Source: Luteolibacter sp. LG18
GTDB taxonomy: Bacteria; Verrucomicrobiota; Verrucomicrobiia; Verrucomicrobiales; Akkermansiaceae
Reading direction: 5' to 3'
Assembly: GCF_036322585.1 (NCBI RefSeq)
Contig: NZ_AP024600.1
Span: 4,898,001 to 4,962,000 of the forward strand
DNA: 64,000 nucleotides
A program made the translations under genes and the position numbers. This document shows, one piece after another, positions 17,133 through 26,271 of the stretch (positions are counted from its first letter, which is position 1; the number at the start of each line of letters is the position of its first letter). The notes under the pieces are model-generated. The model was given only the letters and a program-made list of their open reading frames with translations. It was not told the DNA's origin and searched no databases.

Positions 17133-20100
17133 TCACACCGCACCCGAGGTGCGGCGGGCGATCTCGAGCCACTTGCTGACAATCGGAGCGAAGTCGCCGG
17201 TGGACGTTTCCCCCGCGCTGAAGTGGCGGGACTCGATCTCCACGATCTGGTCCCGCAAGGCCACCTTCTCCGTGTCGGACAAGGCATGACCGTGCGTCAC
17301 GCCGATGCGGCGCAGGAACGCCACCGTCGAGAACGGAGTGGGATTCGCCGGTGCCGAAAGCTCCTTCGCCACCACCGCGGTCTGCTGCTGCTTCCGCTTC
17401 AGGAAGGCGATCAGCGCGCCGAGGGCCGCGAGGATCACGACCACCACGATGGACTTGCCGAGCACTCCGCCCGTCTGGCCCGCCAGCTTCACACCGGCCG
17501 CAGCCGTCGCCGCATCCACCTCCACGAGGTCCGCGTCCTGATAGTGCTTGTAGTCGATCGACGCCGGTTTCACGCCCGCCTTGAGCGCCGGGAAGGGAAA
17601 CACCACGTCGCCCTTCAGTCCGGCCTGACGACGGTAGGTGAGCTGCCAGTTGCGGTCGGCCTGCGGCAGGCGCTTCTTGCCGTCGCTCACGAACTGCGAC
17701 ACCGAGAGCTTGCCGTCCACGTTTTCCAGATCGAAGCCCTCGCGCTTGGTGTCGAAGAGCCCGTCGAGATCCGGGATCACCCCCTGGCCACGGGCCTGGA
17801 TTTCCACCACGACCTTGCCGTCCTTCCACTCGCGTTCGTCCATGGTCAGGGACAAGCCCAGATCGCCGCACGGGCGGTTCTCCACGCTGGCGTCATGCGA
17901 ATCCAGCGGCTCCACCTGGGACATCACCGGCAGCACCACCTGGCCCGGCTGGTCGACGAAATCGACATCAAGCTGGACCGACGGGATGCGGTCGACGGCC
18001 GGGGTTTTCGCGCGCAGCACCATGTAAGCCATCGGCGTTTCCACCCAGCCCTCGCGTGGCAGGTCGATGGTCTTGACCGCGGCATCGTGGAAGGTGATCG
18101 ACACGACCTCGAAGGTCTCATCGAGCGCGGCGTGGAGGTTCTTGGTGAAATCGTCGCGGAGGTTCTTCGCCCCCTGTCCACCACCACCGCCGTACATCCC
18201 ACGCTGCTGGTCGGACTGGTTCTGGAGATACTTGCTGAAGCCGCCGCTTTCCCGCAGCAACTGGCGGGTGGTTTCGAGCGTGACGACCGCGCCGAACGGC
18301 TGGCCGTGGCCCACACGGTTCGGACCGTCCACCTTCACCCGCAGTTGGATCTCGTTCAGCAGCTCCTTGTAATAGTCCAGCGACTTGGTGGCTGCGGCCG
18401 CCGCCGGATTGTCCGCGCCGACGATCGCCAGACCGGAGCCAAGGAACAACTGGCGGACATTCGCCGGCACCCGCGGGAACAACTCGCCGAGCATCTTCGC
18501 GAACAACTCCAGGTGACGAGCGCCCGCATCTCCCGGCAGGCCGCGCATCGCGTCGCCGATCGACTTCAGCCCCGGATCGGTACGCGCCGTGTTGGTGGTG
18601 AGCTGGCCGAGATCGCTCGCACCGAGCATGACGATGAACCACGCTTGGTAGGGCTCGATCGTCCACTGGCCGCGCGGCAGCGTCGGCAGCTTCGCCGCGT
18701 AAATTTCCGTCGCCTTGCGGAAGCTCGCGAAAGCCTCGTCGCGCAGGCTCACGTAGTCGGTGAGTTTCACCTGCCGCTCCAGTTCATACTGCGAGGCATC
18801 GTAGAACAACTGCCCGCGCGTGATGAACGCGGACCAGTCCCCGCTCTCCGGGCGGATGCCGCGCTTCGCCAGCTCCAGGGCCGTGCGATAGCCACGGGAA
18901 ACCTCGTCCTTCGCCTCCTGCTCGGTGCGATTCGTGCCCGCCTGCTGCTGCGCCTTCGGATCGCGCCACTCCTGGTTGAGGCGCTCGCGCATGCCGCCCA
19001 GCAGGTCCAGCAACTCCTTCGGCACCATCTTCTCCGGCGGCCCGAAGATCGCCTCGATGTCCTCCATCCGGTAAACCTCCGCTCCGCTGTGCAGGGTCAT
19101 GAAAGCCTGCACGATCAGCTTGGGATCGAGCGAATCCCGGGAAAGCCCGCGCAGCTCGGTGAGCAACGCCTTGAAATGCTGGATGTTCTGGTTCTGGCGC
19201 AGGCGCGTGAGCGGGATGCCAGAACCCTGCTGCTGCATCTGCGGCGGGACATACATGCCATAGGCGCGCATCTGCTTCACCTGCTCGCTTTCGGAAGGCT
19301 TCGTCCGCTTCGACACCCAACCGGCCAGCACGTCCTGGCAAACCTCGCGCTCGAGGCCCGGATGCTTCTTCACGTAGTCCTTGAGCAGCGTGAGATCCGC
19401 CTCGTCCGGACGCAGGATGCCCACCTTCACCAGCGTGAGCTCGACCCGCTGGGCCAGCCCCGCGTTGAGCCGCCCGATCAGCGCCTTCGGCGGAGCCGTG
19501 GAGAGCACTTGGTCGGTGGAAAGCGTCGGTGCCTTTTCCTGCCCGTTTCCATAGCCGTAGCGGCGCAGCATCATCCGCTCCGCCTGGGACATCTCGGTGA
19601 CCACCACGCCACCGGCGCGGTAGCAACCCTCCGCCTCATTGAGCCAATTCATCACCAGCACCGTGGCATTGGGTGGCAGCGCTCCCTCCTTGTCCGCCAG
19701 CGCCTCGAGGATGAGATGCTGCGTGCCGAGGCTGGACGCGCGCGCCTGCACGTCGGTGCCCTGCGCGGTCTTCTGGCCCAGCTCGCCGATGATGCCAATG
19801 AGCTCCGAAAGCGTGGCGGTCTGGTTGAACAGCTGCTCCTTGATGAGCTTCTGCGCCTGCGCGGGGTCGAGCGCGGGCAGCAACTGCACCAGCCGCTCCA
19901 TCGCGGGGCGGAACTGCGGGCGCGTGTAGTTCCCGAAGCGCGCGCTCTTCATCAGCCGCGCCGCGATGTCAGCGGCCGACTGGAGCTGCCGCTCGTCCTT
20001 CTCCTCCACCCCCATGCGGGTGAAATACTCCATCGCGAAGATGAGCTGGGTGGTGTCCGCCTCCTCCCACGCTTCCTTCTGGAGCGGCAGGAAAGGACCG

Positions 20101-20867
20101 GCATCGCGGATCCAGCCGAGCGTGGACAGCAGCTTCGCGGCCAGCTTCTTCCCCTCGGGAGTTGAGCCACCGAGCCCCTTCCAGCCCTTCTCCATCCGGG
20201 CGACGAGCGTGACCCGGCCACCTTCGCCCAGCGCGGTCTTCACCAGCTTCGCGAGCGCGGGCACGTTCTCCTCCTTCAGGTCACCCGGGCAGGCGTCCAC
20301 CAGCGCGTGGAAATCCTCACTGAGGATCGGCGCGGGCTTCTTCTTCAGCTCCTCGCGCTCCTTCTGCAGGCGCTGCGAGCGTTCCCGCGGATCCTCGTCG
20401 TCATCGACCGCATTCTCCGGAGTCTTCAACACCGCACCCACCGAAATCGACTGGTCCGCCAGCGAATCCAACAGCCTCGTGTACCCCGCGCTGGCGTCCT
20501 GCGGCGGCAGGGCAGCCAGCATCTTGCCGACTTCCGCCCAATCGCCGTACATCACCGCCATGCCGAAGGTCTCCGCGGGAGTCGGCGGTGTGTCCTTCTT
20601 CTGCGACTTGGTCGCTGCGATCAAAGCTTCCCCCGACCGATCGAACTTCATCGTCCGCAGCGCCTTGCCGAGGTCCTGGTCCGCGGTGGCCTCCTTGGCA
20701 GGCTCCGCGGCCGCCGGTTGGCCCGCAGGGGCCTGCTGGGCGGGTTGCGGGGCTGCCGGTTGGAGTGGCACGATCTGGATCACCTGGGCGGAGGCCGCCG
20801 ATGCCGCGAGCAACAGGGCGAGTCGCACCGATCCATGGAAAAGCGGGTTGCTGAACGAAGGCTTCAT
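17133..20867 (-). CDS. very large exported protein of unknown function, last gene of the MoxR-Bat operon
   Basis: The 1244-residue protein has a signal peptide (residues 1-27, A-S-A-Q) and a Pro/Ala/Gln-rich linker (about 33-60). A long mainly helical region of repeat-like segments follows (to about 780). Beta-rich modules come next (about 800-1130), including P-S-V-Q-L-D-V-D-F-V-D-Q-P-G-Q-V. A transmembrane helix (about 1138-1156) is followed by a basic cytosolic tail of roughly 85 residues. A glycine run lies near residue 900. The beta-rich part plus C-terminal membrane anchor recalls BatD-like proteins, but no domain was recognised with certainty. It follows the TPR-like gene by 26 bases and presumably acts in the periplasm with the VWA proteins. 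Confidence 0.8.
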   Translation of the reverse strand: MKPSFSNPLFHGSVRLALLLAASAASAQVIQIVPLQPAAPQPAQQAPAGQPAAAEPAKEATADQDLGKALRTMKFDRSGEALIAATKSQKKDTPPTPAETFGMAVMYGDWAEVGKMLAALPPQDASAGYTRLLDSLADQSISVGAVLKTPENAVDDDEDPRERSQRLQKEREELKKKPAPILSEDFHALVDACPGDLKEENVPALAKLVKTALGEGGRVTLVARMEKGWKGLGGSTPEGKKLAAKLLSTLGWIRDAGPFLPLQKEAWEEADTTQLIFAMEYFTRMGVEEKDERQLQSAADIAARLMKSARFGNYTRPQFRPAMERLVQLLPALDPAQAQKLIKEQLFNQTATLSELIGIIGELGQKTAQGTDVQARASSLGTQHLILEALADKEGALPPNATVLVMNWLNEAEGCYRAGGVVVTEMSQAERMMLRRYGYGNGQEKAPTLSTDQVLSTAPPKALIGRLNAGLAQRVELTLVKVGILRPDEADLTLLKDYVKKHPGLEREVCQDVLAGWVSKRTKPSESEQVKQMRAYGMYVPPQMQQQGSGIPLTRLRQNQNIQHFKALLTELRGLSRDSLDPKLIVQAFMTLHSGAEVYRMEDIEAIFGPPEKMVPKELLDLLGGMRERLNQEWRDPKAQQQAGTNRTEQEAKDEVSRGYRTALELAKRGIRPESGDWSAFITRGQLFYDASQYELERQVKLTDYVSLRDEAFASFRKATEIYAAKLPTLPRGQWTIEPYQAWFIVMLGASDLGQLTTNTARTDPGLKSIGDAMRGLPGDAGARHLELFAKMLGELFPRVPANVRQLFLGSGLAIVGADNPAAAAATKSLDYYKELLNEIQLRVKVDGPNRVGHGQPFGAVVTLETTRQLLRESGGFSKYLQNQSDQQRGMYGGGGGQGAKNLRDDFTKNLHAALDETFEVVSITFHDAAVKTIDLPREGWVETPMAYMVLRAKTPAVDRIPSVQLDVDFVDQPGQVVLPVMSQVEPLDSHDASVENRPCGDLGLSLTMDEREWKDGKVVVEIQARGQGVIPDLDGLFDTKREGFDLENVDGKLSVSQFVSDGKKRLPQADRNWQLTYRRQAGLKGDVVFPFPALKAGVKPASIDYKHYQDADLVEVDAATAAAGVKLAGQTGGVLGKSIVVVVILAALGALIAFLKRKQQQTAVVAKELSAPANPTPFSTVAFLRRIGVTHGHALSDTEKVALRDQIVEIESRHFSAGETSTGDFAPIVSKWLEIARRTSGAV

Positions 20868-20893
20868 GAGAGTCTGGATGTTTTTGAAATCGG

Positions 20894-21631
20894 TTAGGAG
20901 CCGGAACCCGGCTGGAAACGTTGGGTGCCACTGCCGGACGACGGCGGGCCCTCCTCACCCGGCCCCTTGCCGGGTTTGTTGCCACGCTGGCCGCGGCGCT
21001 TGCCCATCTGCTCGCTGAGGCCCTGGCCGCTCGCCGAGCGTCCTTCCTCGGGCAGCGGACGGGCCATCAGTTCGGTGAGGCTCAGCCTCTGGAGCTGCAC
21101 GGCGGATTCGAGATCCTCCTTCTGGCGGCGCTTCTGATCATCGCTGGCGCCCTCCGAGTGGTGTTCGGAAAGTAGGCGGAAATTCTGGCGGGCCAGCTCG
21201 GCCTCCTCCATCCACAGCTCACGCTTCGCCCCTTCCAGCCGCATCACCCAGCCCGCGTAGTAGTGCAGGCGGGCCGCCAGTTCGTGCGCCTCGCGCTGGA
21301 AATCCGCGGGCATCGCCGCCACCGCCGTGTCGCTCAACAGCTTGTCCACCCCATCGATCGCGGCGACCACCTCACCCGTGCGGAAGCCGGTGCGTGCCCG
21401 CGCGAGATCGAGCCGCAGTTTCAGTTCACGGTCCTGCGCGCCGACGGCCTGGTCGGCATCGCGATAGAGTTCATCGGCGCGTTTCCAATCCCCGGCCTTC
21501 TCCGCGGCCTCGGCCTGGGTGATGAACGAATGCGCCTTGTCGCGGGCGAGCCACTGCTGGCCGCGACCGAAATGCACCACCACCACGGGCAGTGGCAGCA
21601 GCAACCAGACGAGAACGAGATACTTCCTCAT
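20894..21631 (-). CDS. TPR-like membrane-anchored protein of the Bat operon
   Basis: The 245-residue protein has one N-terminal membrane segment (residues 4-21) and then helical pairs resembling tetratricopeptide repeats (A-E-A-A-E-K-A-G-D-W-K-R-A-D-E-L-Y near 42-59). It ends in a low-complexity Gly/Ser/Pro/Lys tail. In Bat operons a TPR protein (BatB/C/E position) commonly follows the VWA genes and is thought to scaffold the complex. The start overlaps the preceding stop by four bases (ATGA), so the two are translationally coupled. The ATG at 21631 is the coupled start, and longer upstream reading is non-native sequence. Confidence 0.72.
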   Translation of the reverse strand: MRKYLVLVWLLLPLPVVVVHFGRGQQWLARDKAHSFITQAEAAEKAGDWKRADELYRDADQAVGAQDRELKLRLDLARARTGFRTGEVVAAIDGVDKLLSDTAVAAMPADFQREAHELAARLHYYAGWVMRLEGAKRELWMEEAELARQNFRLLSEHHSEGASDDQKRRQKEDLESAVQLQRLSLTELMARPLPEEGRSASGQGLSEQMGKRRGQRGNKPGKGPGEEGPPSSGSGTQRFQPGSGS

Positions 21632-22641
21632 GGGGCCGTGCGGGGCTGGAGTGAACGGAGCGGTGCCGGACGCGGGCGCCACGCGCTGCCGAGGTATTCG
21701 AGTGCCAGAGGCAGCAGGCACAGCACGACGGAGCCACCCGCGAGGATCGCCAGCGCGATGAAACGCCGGTCCGTGCGCCAGCGGGCGGAACCGGTGTCCT
21801 CCGCATTGAGCTTCTTCAGCGCCTCGCTGGGCACCTGGCGGACGTTGCAGTCGTAGAAGTTCCCGTGCAGCCGCCGCGCGAGCTGCGAGAGGTTCGCCGT
21901 GTCCTGGCGGGACAGGTGGCCATCGATGAACGTGCCGCGGCTGGAATCCCCCACCCCGGCGAAGATGACTTCGGAAACCGAGGACGGCATCGGGTTGAGT
22001 CCCGTTGGCGGGACGCTGTCGCCATCCGAGATCACCAGCAGCGTCGTCGATTTCCGCTCCCAATCCTTCATGATCACCCCGGCCTGGTTGAGCGATTTCA
22101 GCAGGTCGGTCTTCCCCGGCTTGTAGGTGATGTGGAACGGCGTGCCACCCGCGAGATGCAGGATCAATTCGCGGTCCTGGCATTCCTTCACCAACATCCG
22201 CGTCTCGGTGTAGAACCCGGCGGCGGTGAAGCGCACCCGATCGCCGGGCACACGGTCCAGCACCGACTTGAGCACGGCGGAGGCACGGGCATTGCGGGTG
22301 TCACTCCGGCTTTCACCGGCGTCCTTGAGCAACATCGAGGGCGACACGTCGAGCAACACCATGAGGTTCCTGTCCGGTGCCTTGCGCCCATCGCGCTCGC
22401 GCGTCAGGCGGTCGAAGGAAAGCAGCGTGACCAGCGACCAAGCGAGCCCGGTCAGCCCGATCACCCGCAGGGTGGGAGCCACCACGGTCCAGCGCCGCGG
22501 ACGACCGCCCGGGCCGAAGGCCAGCGCCTGCACCCGCGCGATGCGGCGGGCGTGCAGCCATTCGCCGGCACCAGCGATCACGGCGACGGCGAGGGCGGCC
22601 CAGATGGCCTGAAGATGAAGGGTTTCAGGATTCATGGGCAT
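21628..22641 (-). CDS. batB: VWA domain protein, BatB-like
   Basis: The 337-residue membrane protein has N-terminal hydrophobic segments (about residues 13-30 and 50-70), then a von Willebrand factor A domain with the MIDAS motif L-L-D-V-S-P-S. A C-terminal transmembrane helix lies near 295-320. The MIDAS is D-x-S-x-S with Pro in the second variable position. The ATG at 22641 overlaps the batA-like stop (TGATG), which argues for coupled translation. An internal ATG at 22635 is an alternative. Pairs of VWA proteins are the core of MoxR-Bat modules. Confidence 0.85.
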   Translation of the reverse strand: MPMNPETLHLQAIWAALAVAVIAGAGEWLHARRIARVQALAFGPGGRPRRWTVVAPTLRVIGLTGLAWSLVTLLSFDRLTRERDGRKAPDRNLMVLLDVSPSMLLKDAGESRSDTRNARASAVLKSVLDRVPGDRVRFTAAGFYTETRMLVKECQDRELILHLAGGTPFHITYKPGKTDLLKSLNQAGVIMKDWERKSTTLLVISDGDSVPPTGLNPMPSSVSEVIFAGVGDSSRGTFIDGHLSRQDTANLSQLARRLHGNFYDCNVRQVPSEALKKLNAEDTGSARWRTDRRFIALAILAGGSVVLCLLPLALEYLGSAWRPRPAPLRSLQPRTAP

Positions 22642-23564
22642 CACCACGGGTTGTATCGGAGCCCCAGCAAGGAGAGGACATAAAGCGCGGCTGCCGCGAG
22701 GCCGGCGATGGACAGCGGGGTGTAGTCGTCCACCCAATCCGCGGTCACCTGCTTGAAGCGCGCCTTCTGCATCCGGTCGATCTCGCGGAACACGTTGTCG
22801 AGGGCCGAGCGGTCGGAAACATTGAAGACCTTGCCACCGGTCGTCCCCGCGATGGTCTCCATGCCACCGGTTCCCATGCCATCCTCGCCGCCACCGATAA
22901 GGATGCCGAAGACGCGGATGTTCGCCGCCGCCAGTTCCTCCGCCGCGCGACGGTCGCCGCCATCAGCGAAGTCGCTGCTGCCGCCGTCCGTGATCAGGAT
23001 CACCGCGCGGTCGCCCTGCTCGGTGCGGAGTAGCTGCTCGCGGCAGCCATGCAGCGCGTTGGCGATCATCGTGCCCCCCATCCACGGCGGCATGTTGTCC
23101 GGGCGGATGTACTTCATCGCGTTGGTCAGCGCGGACATCTCCTTCGTCGGCGGCACCCAGTGGATGTACTCGGAACCGAAGATCGTGAGCCCGAAGGCGT
23201 CGCCCTTGCGGTAGGTGCAGAAATCGCGCGCGGCCTCCACGGCGGCCTCGAAGCGCGTGCCTTTGCCGAAGCGCATGCCCATCGAGCCGGACACGTCGAT
23301 GCACAGGATGATGTTGTTCATCACCCGCTCGTCCTGCGGCGGCGCGGACTTGCGCGGTCCGGCCAGCATCAGCACGGCGATCGCGAGCAGCACCGCGGGC
23401 AGTGTTCCCGCCAGGTTGGTGAGGAAGCGCAGCGCCTTGCCCCCGCCCTGCTGGCCATGGTCGAACGGCAGCACCACCGGATGGCCGCGGCGCACCCATT
23501 GCCAGAAGCCCCACAGGACCGGCAGCGCCAGCAGCCACAACACCTCGGGATGATGGAAACTCAC
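22641..23564 (-). CDS. batA: VWA domain protein, BatA-like
   Basis: The 307-residue protein has the Bat topology: two N-terminal membrane helices (about 7-22 and 55-70), a VWA domain beginning I-I-L-C-I-D-V-S-G-S-M with a complete D-x-S-G-S MIDAS, the domain continuation V-I-L-I-T-D-G, and a C-terminal helix (about 283-302). The metal-binding VWA face is expected in the periplasm. It overlaps the upstream gene by four bases and the downstream gene by one, so all three are translated in step. Confidence 0.9.
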   Translation of the reverse strand: MSFHHPEVLWLLALPVLWGFWQWVRRGHPVVLPFDHGQQGGGKALRFLTNLAGTLPAVLLAIAVLMLAGPRKSAPPQDERVMNNIILCIDVSGSMGMRFGKGTRFEAAVEAARDFCTYRKGDAFGLTIFGSEYIHWVPPTKEMSALTNAMKYIRPDNMPPWMGGTMIANALHGCREQLLRTEQGDRAVILITDGGSSDFADGGDRRAAEELAAANIRVFGILIGGGEDGMGTGGMETIAGTTGGKVFNVSDRSALDNVFREIDRMQKARFKQVTADWVDDYTPLSIAGLAAAALYVLSLLGLRYNPW

Positions 23565-24379
23565 GCGCCCACCCCGCTTTCCACGGCCAGGTGCCGGTAG
23601 GGCTCCAACAAGGAATCGATCTCGCCGCGGCTCGCGCCGCCGGGATGGTGCAGCCAGCGCTCCAGGGCCCGCAGCAGCGGCCCCGCCTCGGCGTGCTGTT
23701 TGAGGGATGCCAGCGCGACGGTCATGCGCTGGTCCGCGCCCACGAGCTTCTCACGCCAGTATCCGGACATCAGCCGCTCCAACTCCGCCTGCCCGGAGGC
23801 AGTGAGATTACCAGCCGCTGCGGCCTCCACCAGCGGACGCATCCGCTCGGCATAGGACGGCACCGGCGGCGCGGCTTCCTCCGCGTTCTCCACCGGCTTC
23901 TTCCGGCCCAGCCAGATCAAGGCCGGAAGCCCGCACAGCCACAACACCGCCAGACCACCGAGCGCCATCCGGTAGCCCCCGAACCAGGGAAACGGCTGCG
24001 GCGTGAACTTGTTGAGCTCGCCCTGGTAGTCGGCAGGTAGCAACGAGCCCACCTCGATCTTGAGATCACCGATCTCCACCGCGGGCGTGCCATCCGGATG
24101 CACCAGGTAATCCGCCAACCGGTGATTGCCCGGCTCGAAACCGATCGGATGGAACACGTAAGTGAAGCGCCCGTCCTTCTCCTGCTGCACCCTTTCAAGG
24201 CGCAGAATCAGCGGCGTCCGATCGTCCATCGGCCGCGGCTGGTAATCGCCGCGGTCGAGCGTGACCGCGTAGTCCCGCTCCAAGCCAATGTCGCCCGGCT
24301 TCGGAACCGCTGCCGCAAACTGGGCCGACGCCATGGCGCAGGCCGCCACGCGAATGAATCCAAGGGAGCGCGATCTCAT
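23561..24379 (-). CDS. exported single-pass membrane protein of the Bat operon (BatD/DUF4381-like position)
   Basis: The 272-residue protein has a signal peptide (about 1-24), a beta-rich extracytoplasmic part (25-130), one transmembrane helix (about 137-158) and a helical cytosolic tail. The tail contains pairs such as A-E-R-M-R-P-L-V-E-A-A-A-A-G-N-L. It lies between the DUF58 and VWA genes, where DUF4381 or BatD-type proteins are usually encoded. The topology fits but sequence-level membership is uncertain. Both ends overlap neighbouring genes by four bases (ATGA). Confidence 0.68.
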   Translation of the reverse strand: MRSRSLGFIRVAACAMASAQFAAAVPKPGDIGLERDYAVTLDRGDYQPRPMDDRTPLILRLERVQQEKDGRFTYVFHPIGFEPGNHRLADYLVHPDGTPAVEIGDLKIEVGSLLPADYQGELNKFTPQPFPWFGGYRMALGGLAVLWLCGLPALIWLGRKKPVENAEEAAPPVPSYAERMRPLVEAAAAGNLTASGQAELERLMSGYWREKLVGADQRMTVALASLKQHAEAGPLLRALERWLHHPGGASRGEIDSLLEPYRHLAVESGVGA

Positions 24380-25233
24380 CCGTTCCTCCTCGAGTTCGTG
24401 CGGTTCTTCAGGAAATGCCGCAGCCGCGCCACGATCGGTTCGTCAGTCGGCAGCTTCAGATAATCCACTCCGGCGCGGGCCAACGGACCGGCCGTGTCCT
24501 CCGTGAGGAATCGCGTGCCACCCCGGGCCACGAATTCCTTCCCGGACTCCGCCTCCAGGCCCCGCAGGATTCCGGCGCGAAGCGCCCCGCGTTCCGCCGG
24601 GTCCTCCAGATGCAGCACCGCGCAATCGTGGTCCTGCGCCATCAGCTTGATCGCGGGCAGCGCGTCCGGATCGTGAAGGTCGCTGATCACCACGAACAGG
24701 CAGCGCTGTTCCACCCGCGGGATGAGTTCCCGAACCCGCTTGCCGAGCGTCGTGCCCTCGCTGAAATGCAGGTGCCGGAGTTGGTGCAGCCATTGCAGGA
24801 TGATGCCGCGGGAAAGCGCCGGTGTGTGGTGCAGCGCGCGCTCCCCCACTCCCATCAGGCCCACCGGGTTCATGTGCTCCACCGCCGCCAGCGCCAGCCC
24901 GCCGGCGATCTGCACCGCCCACGCGTACTTGCTCATCTTCAGCGAGCTGATCGACATCGAGGCCGAGGTGTCCACCAGCAGATACACGGGCATCTGCTTC
25001 GGGGCCTCGTATTCCTTCACGTGAAAACGCCCGGTGCGGCCGGTCGTCCGCCAGTCGATGAACTTCACCGGATCTCCCGGCTGATAGAGGCGCGATTGCA
25101 CGTACTCGATGCCCGAGCCGAGGAAAGGCGAGCTTTCCTGGCCATAGGCGAGCGCGTTGGCGAGCCGCTTCACGGCCACCTCGAACTGCCGCGCGTCGAG
25201 ATGGTCGGAGGGCAGGGTCCCGGAGGGTTTCAT
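24376..25233 (-). CDS. DUF58 domain protein
   Basis: The 285-residue protein shows the DUF58 signature Y-Q-P-G-D-P-V-K-F-I-D-W-R-T-T-G-R near residues 51-67, followed by V-K-E-Y-E. A VWA-like fold with D-T-S-A-S-M near 92-97 makes up the rest. DUF58 proteins accompany MoxR ATPases almost without exception. It starts 11 bases after the MoxR stop and overlaps the next gene by four bases. There is no membrane segment, so it probably works in the cytosol with MoxR. Confidence 0.9.
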   Translation of the reverse strand: MKPSGTLPSDHLDARQFEVAVKRLANALAYGQESSPFLGSGIEYVQSRLYQPGDPVKFIDWRTTGRTGRFHVKEYEAPKQMPVYLLVDTSASMSISSLKMSKYAWAVQIAGGLALAAVEHMNPVGLMGVGERALHHTPALSRGIILQWLHQLRHLHFSEGTTLGKRVRELIPRVEQRCLFVVISDLHDPDALPAIKLMAQDHDCAVLHLEDPAERGALRAGILRGLEAESGKEFVARGGTRFLTEDTAGPLARAGVDYLKLPTDEPIVARLRHFLKNRTNSRRNG

Positions 25234-25244
25234 CGGGCGCGGGA

Positions 25245-26216
25245 TCAGCCGAGTTGGTGAAGCAGCTCCTCGAGCACCTGTCCCGGCTTCCGGCCTTCCG
25301 CCAGCGCCTCGTAGCTGAGGCGAATGCGGTGGAGAATGACGTCCTCCGCCAGTTCGAAAAGATCCTCCGGCACCACGTAGTCACGCTGGTTCACGAACGC
25401 CCGGGCCCGCGCGGCCTGCACGATGGAAAGACTGGCGCGCGTCGAGCATCCCATCTCGATCGAGGGATGCGTGCGGGTCAGGCGGATGAGCTCCACGCAG
25501 TGCTTCATGAACACCTCGCTGACATGCACCGCCTGCACATCGGACATCGCGGAAATCAGATCCTCCAGGCGGCACACCGGCTCGGCGTTGATCATGTCGA
25601 ACGCACTCTTCGGCATCGCGCCGCCGTCGACCTTCTTCAGGCCCATCTTCAACTGGCGGCGCAGCACTTCCTCCTCCTGCTCGGCGGTGGGATAGTCGAT
25701 GCGGTGGCACAACATGAAGCGGTCGAGCTGCGCTTCCGGAAGCTCGAACGTGCCCGCCTGCTCGATCGGGTTCTGGGTGGCGATCACCAGGAACGGCATC
25801 GGCAGCGGATGGGTCGCGTTGCCGATCGTGACCTTGCGCTCCTGCATCGCCTCCAGCAGCGCGCTCTGCACCTTCGGCGCCGCGCGGTTGATTTCATCCG
25901 CCAGCAGCAGGTTCGTGAACACCGGACCCTGGTGGGTGCGGAAACGGCCGGTCGCCTGGTCAAGCAACTCCGAACCGATGATGTCGGACGGCAGCATGTC
26001 GATCGTGAACTGCACGCGGCTGAACTGGAGGTCGATCGCCTTCGCCACCGAGTTGACCAGCAGGGTCTTCGCCGTGCCGGGAACGCCCAGCAACAGCAGG
26101 TGGCCGCCGGTGAGCAACGCGATCATCATGCGTTCGACGACGACGTCCTGGCCGACGACGACTTCACTGACGCGCTCGCGCACGGCCTGGACGAAATGGG
26201 TTCGGGTATCAATCAT
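25245..26216 (-). CDS. moxR: MoxR family AAA+ ATPase
   Basis: The 323-residue AAA+ ATPase has V-V-V-G-Q at about 18-22, Walker A G-V-P-G-T-A-K-T near 43-50, Walker B L-L-A-D-E-I-N-R-A-P-P-type segment (L-L-A-D-E-I-N-R-A), sensor 1 V-I-A-T-Q-N-P and the MoxR-specific A-Q-L-D-R-F-M. MoxR proteins act as chaperone-like ATPases that activate VWA-domain partners, here probably the two Bat proteins downstream. The ATG at 26216 gives the usual short N-terminus. Upstream in-frame sequence is basic and proline-rich and was excluded. Confidence 0.95.
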   Translation of the reverse strand: MIDTRTHFVQAVRERVSEVVVGQDVVVERMMIALLTGGHLLLLGVPGTAKTLLVNSVAKAIDLQFSRVQFTIDMLPSDIIGSELLDQATGRFRTHQGPVFTNLLLADEINRAAPKVQSALLEAMQERKVTIGNATHPLPMPFLVIATQNPIEQAGTFELPEAQLDRFMLCHRIDYPTAEQEEEVLRRQLKMGLKKVDGGAMPKSAFDMINAEPVCRLEDLISAMSDVQAVHVSEVFMKHCVELIRLTRTHPSIEMGCSTRASLSIVQAARARAFVNQRDYVVPEDLFELAEDVILHRIRLSYEALAEGRKPGQVLEELLHQLG

Positions 26217-26271
26217 GGAGGATGCTGGAACGAATGGGAAAAGAAAATGGTGAGGTTCTGGAGGGAGGACC

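Noticed and set aside
14903..20165. Very long + strand reading frames opposite the M13 peptidase and the 1244-residue protein genes
   Set aside because: They are antisense to genes with clear motifs, encode Arg/His/Leu-rich sequence without domains, and arise from the strong third-position GC bias on the true strand.
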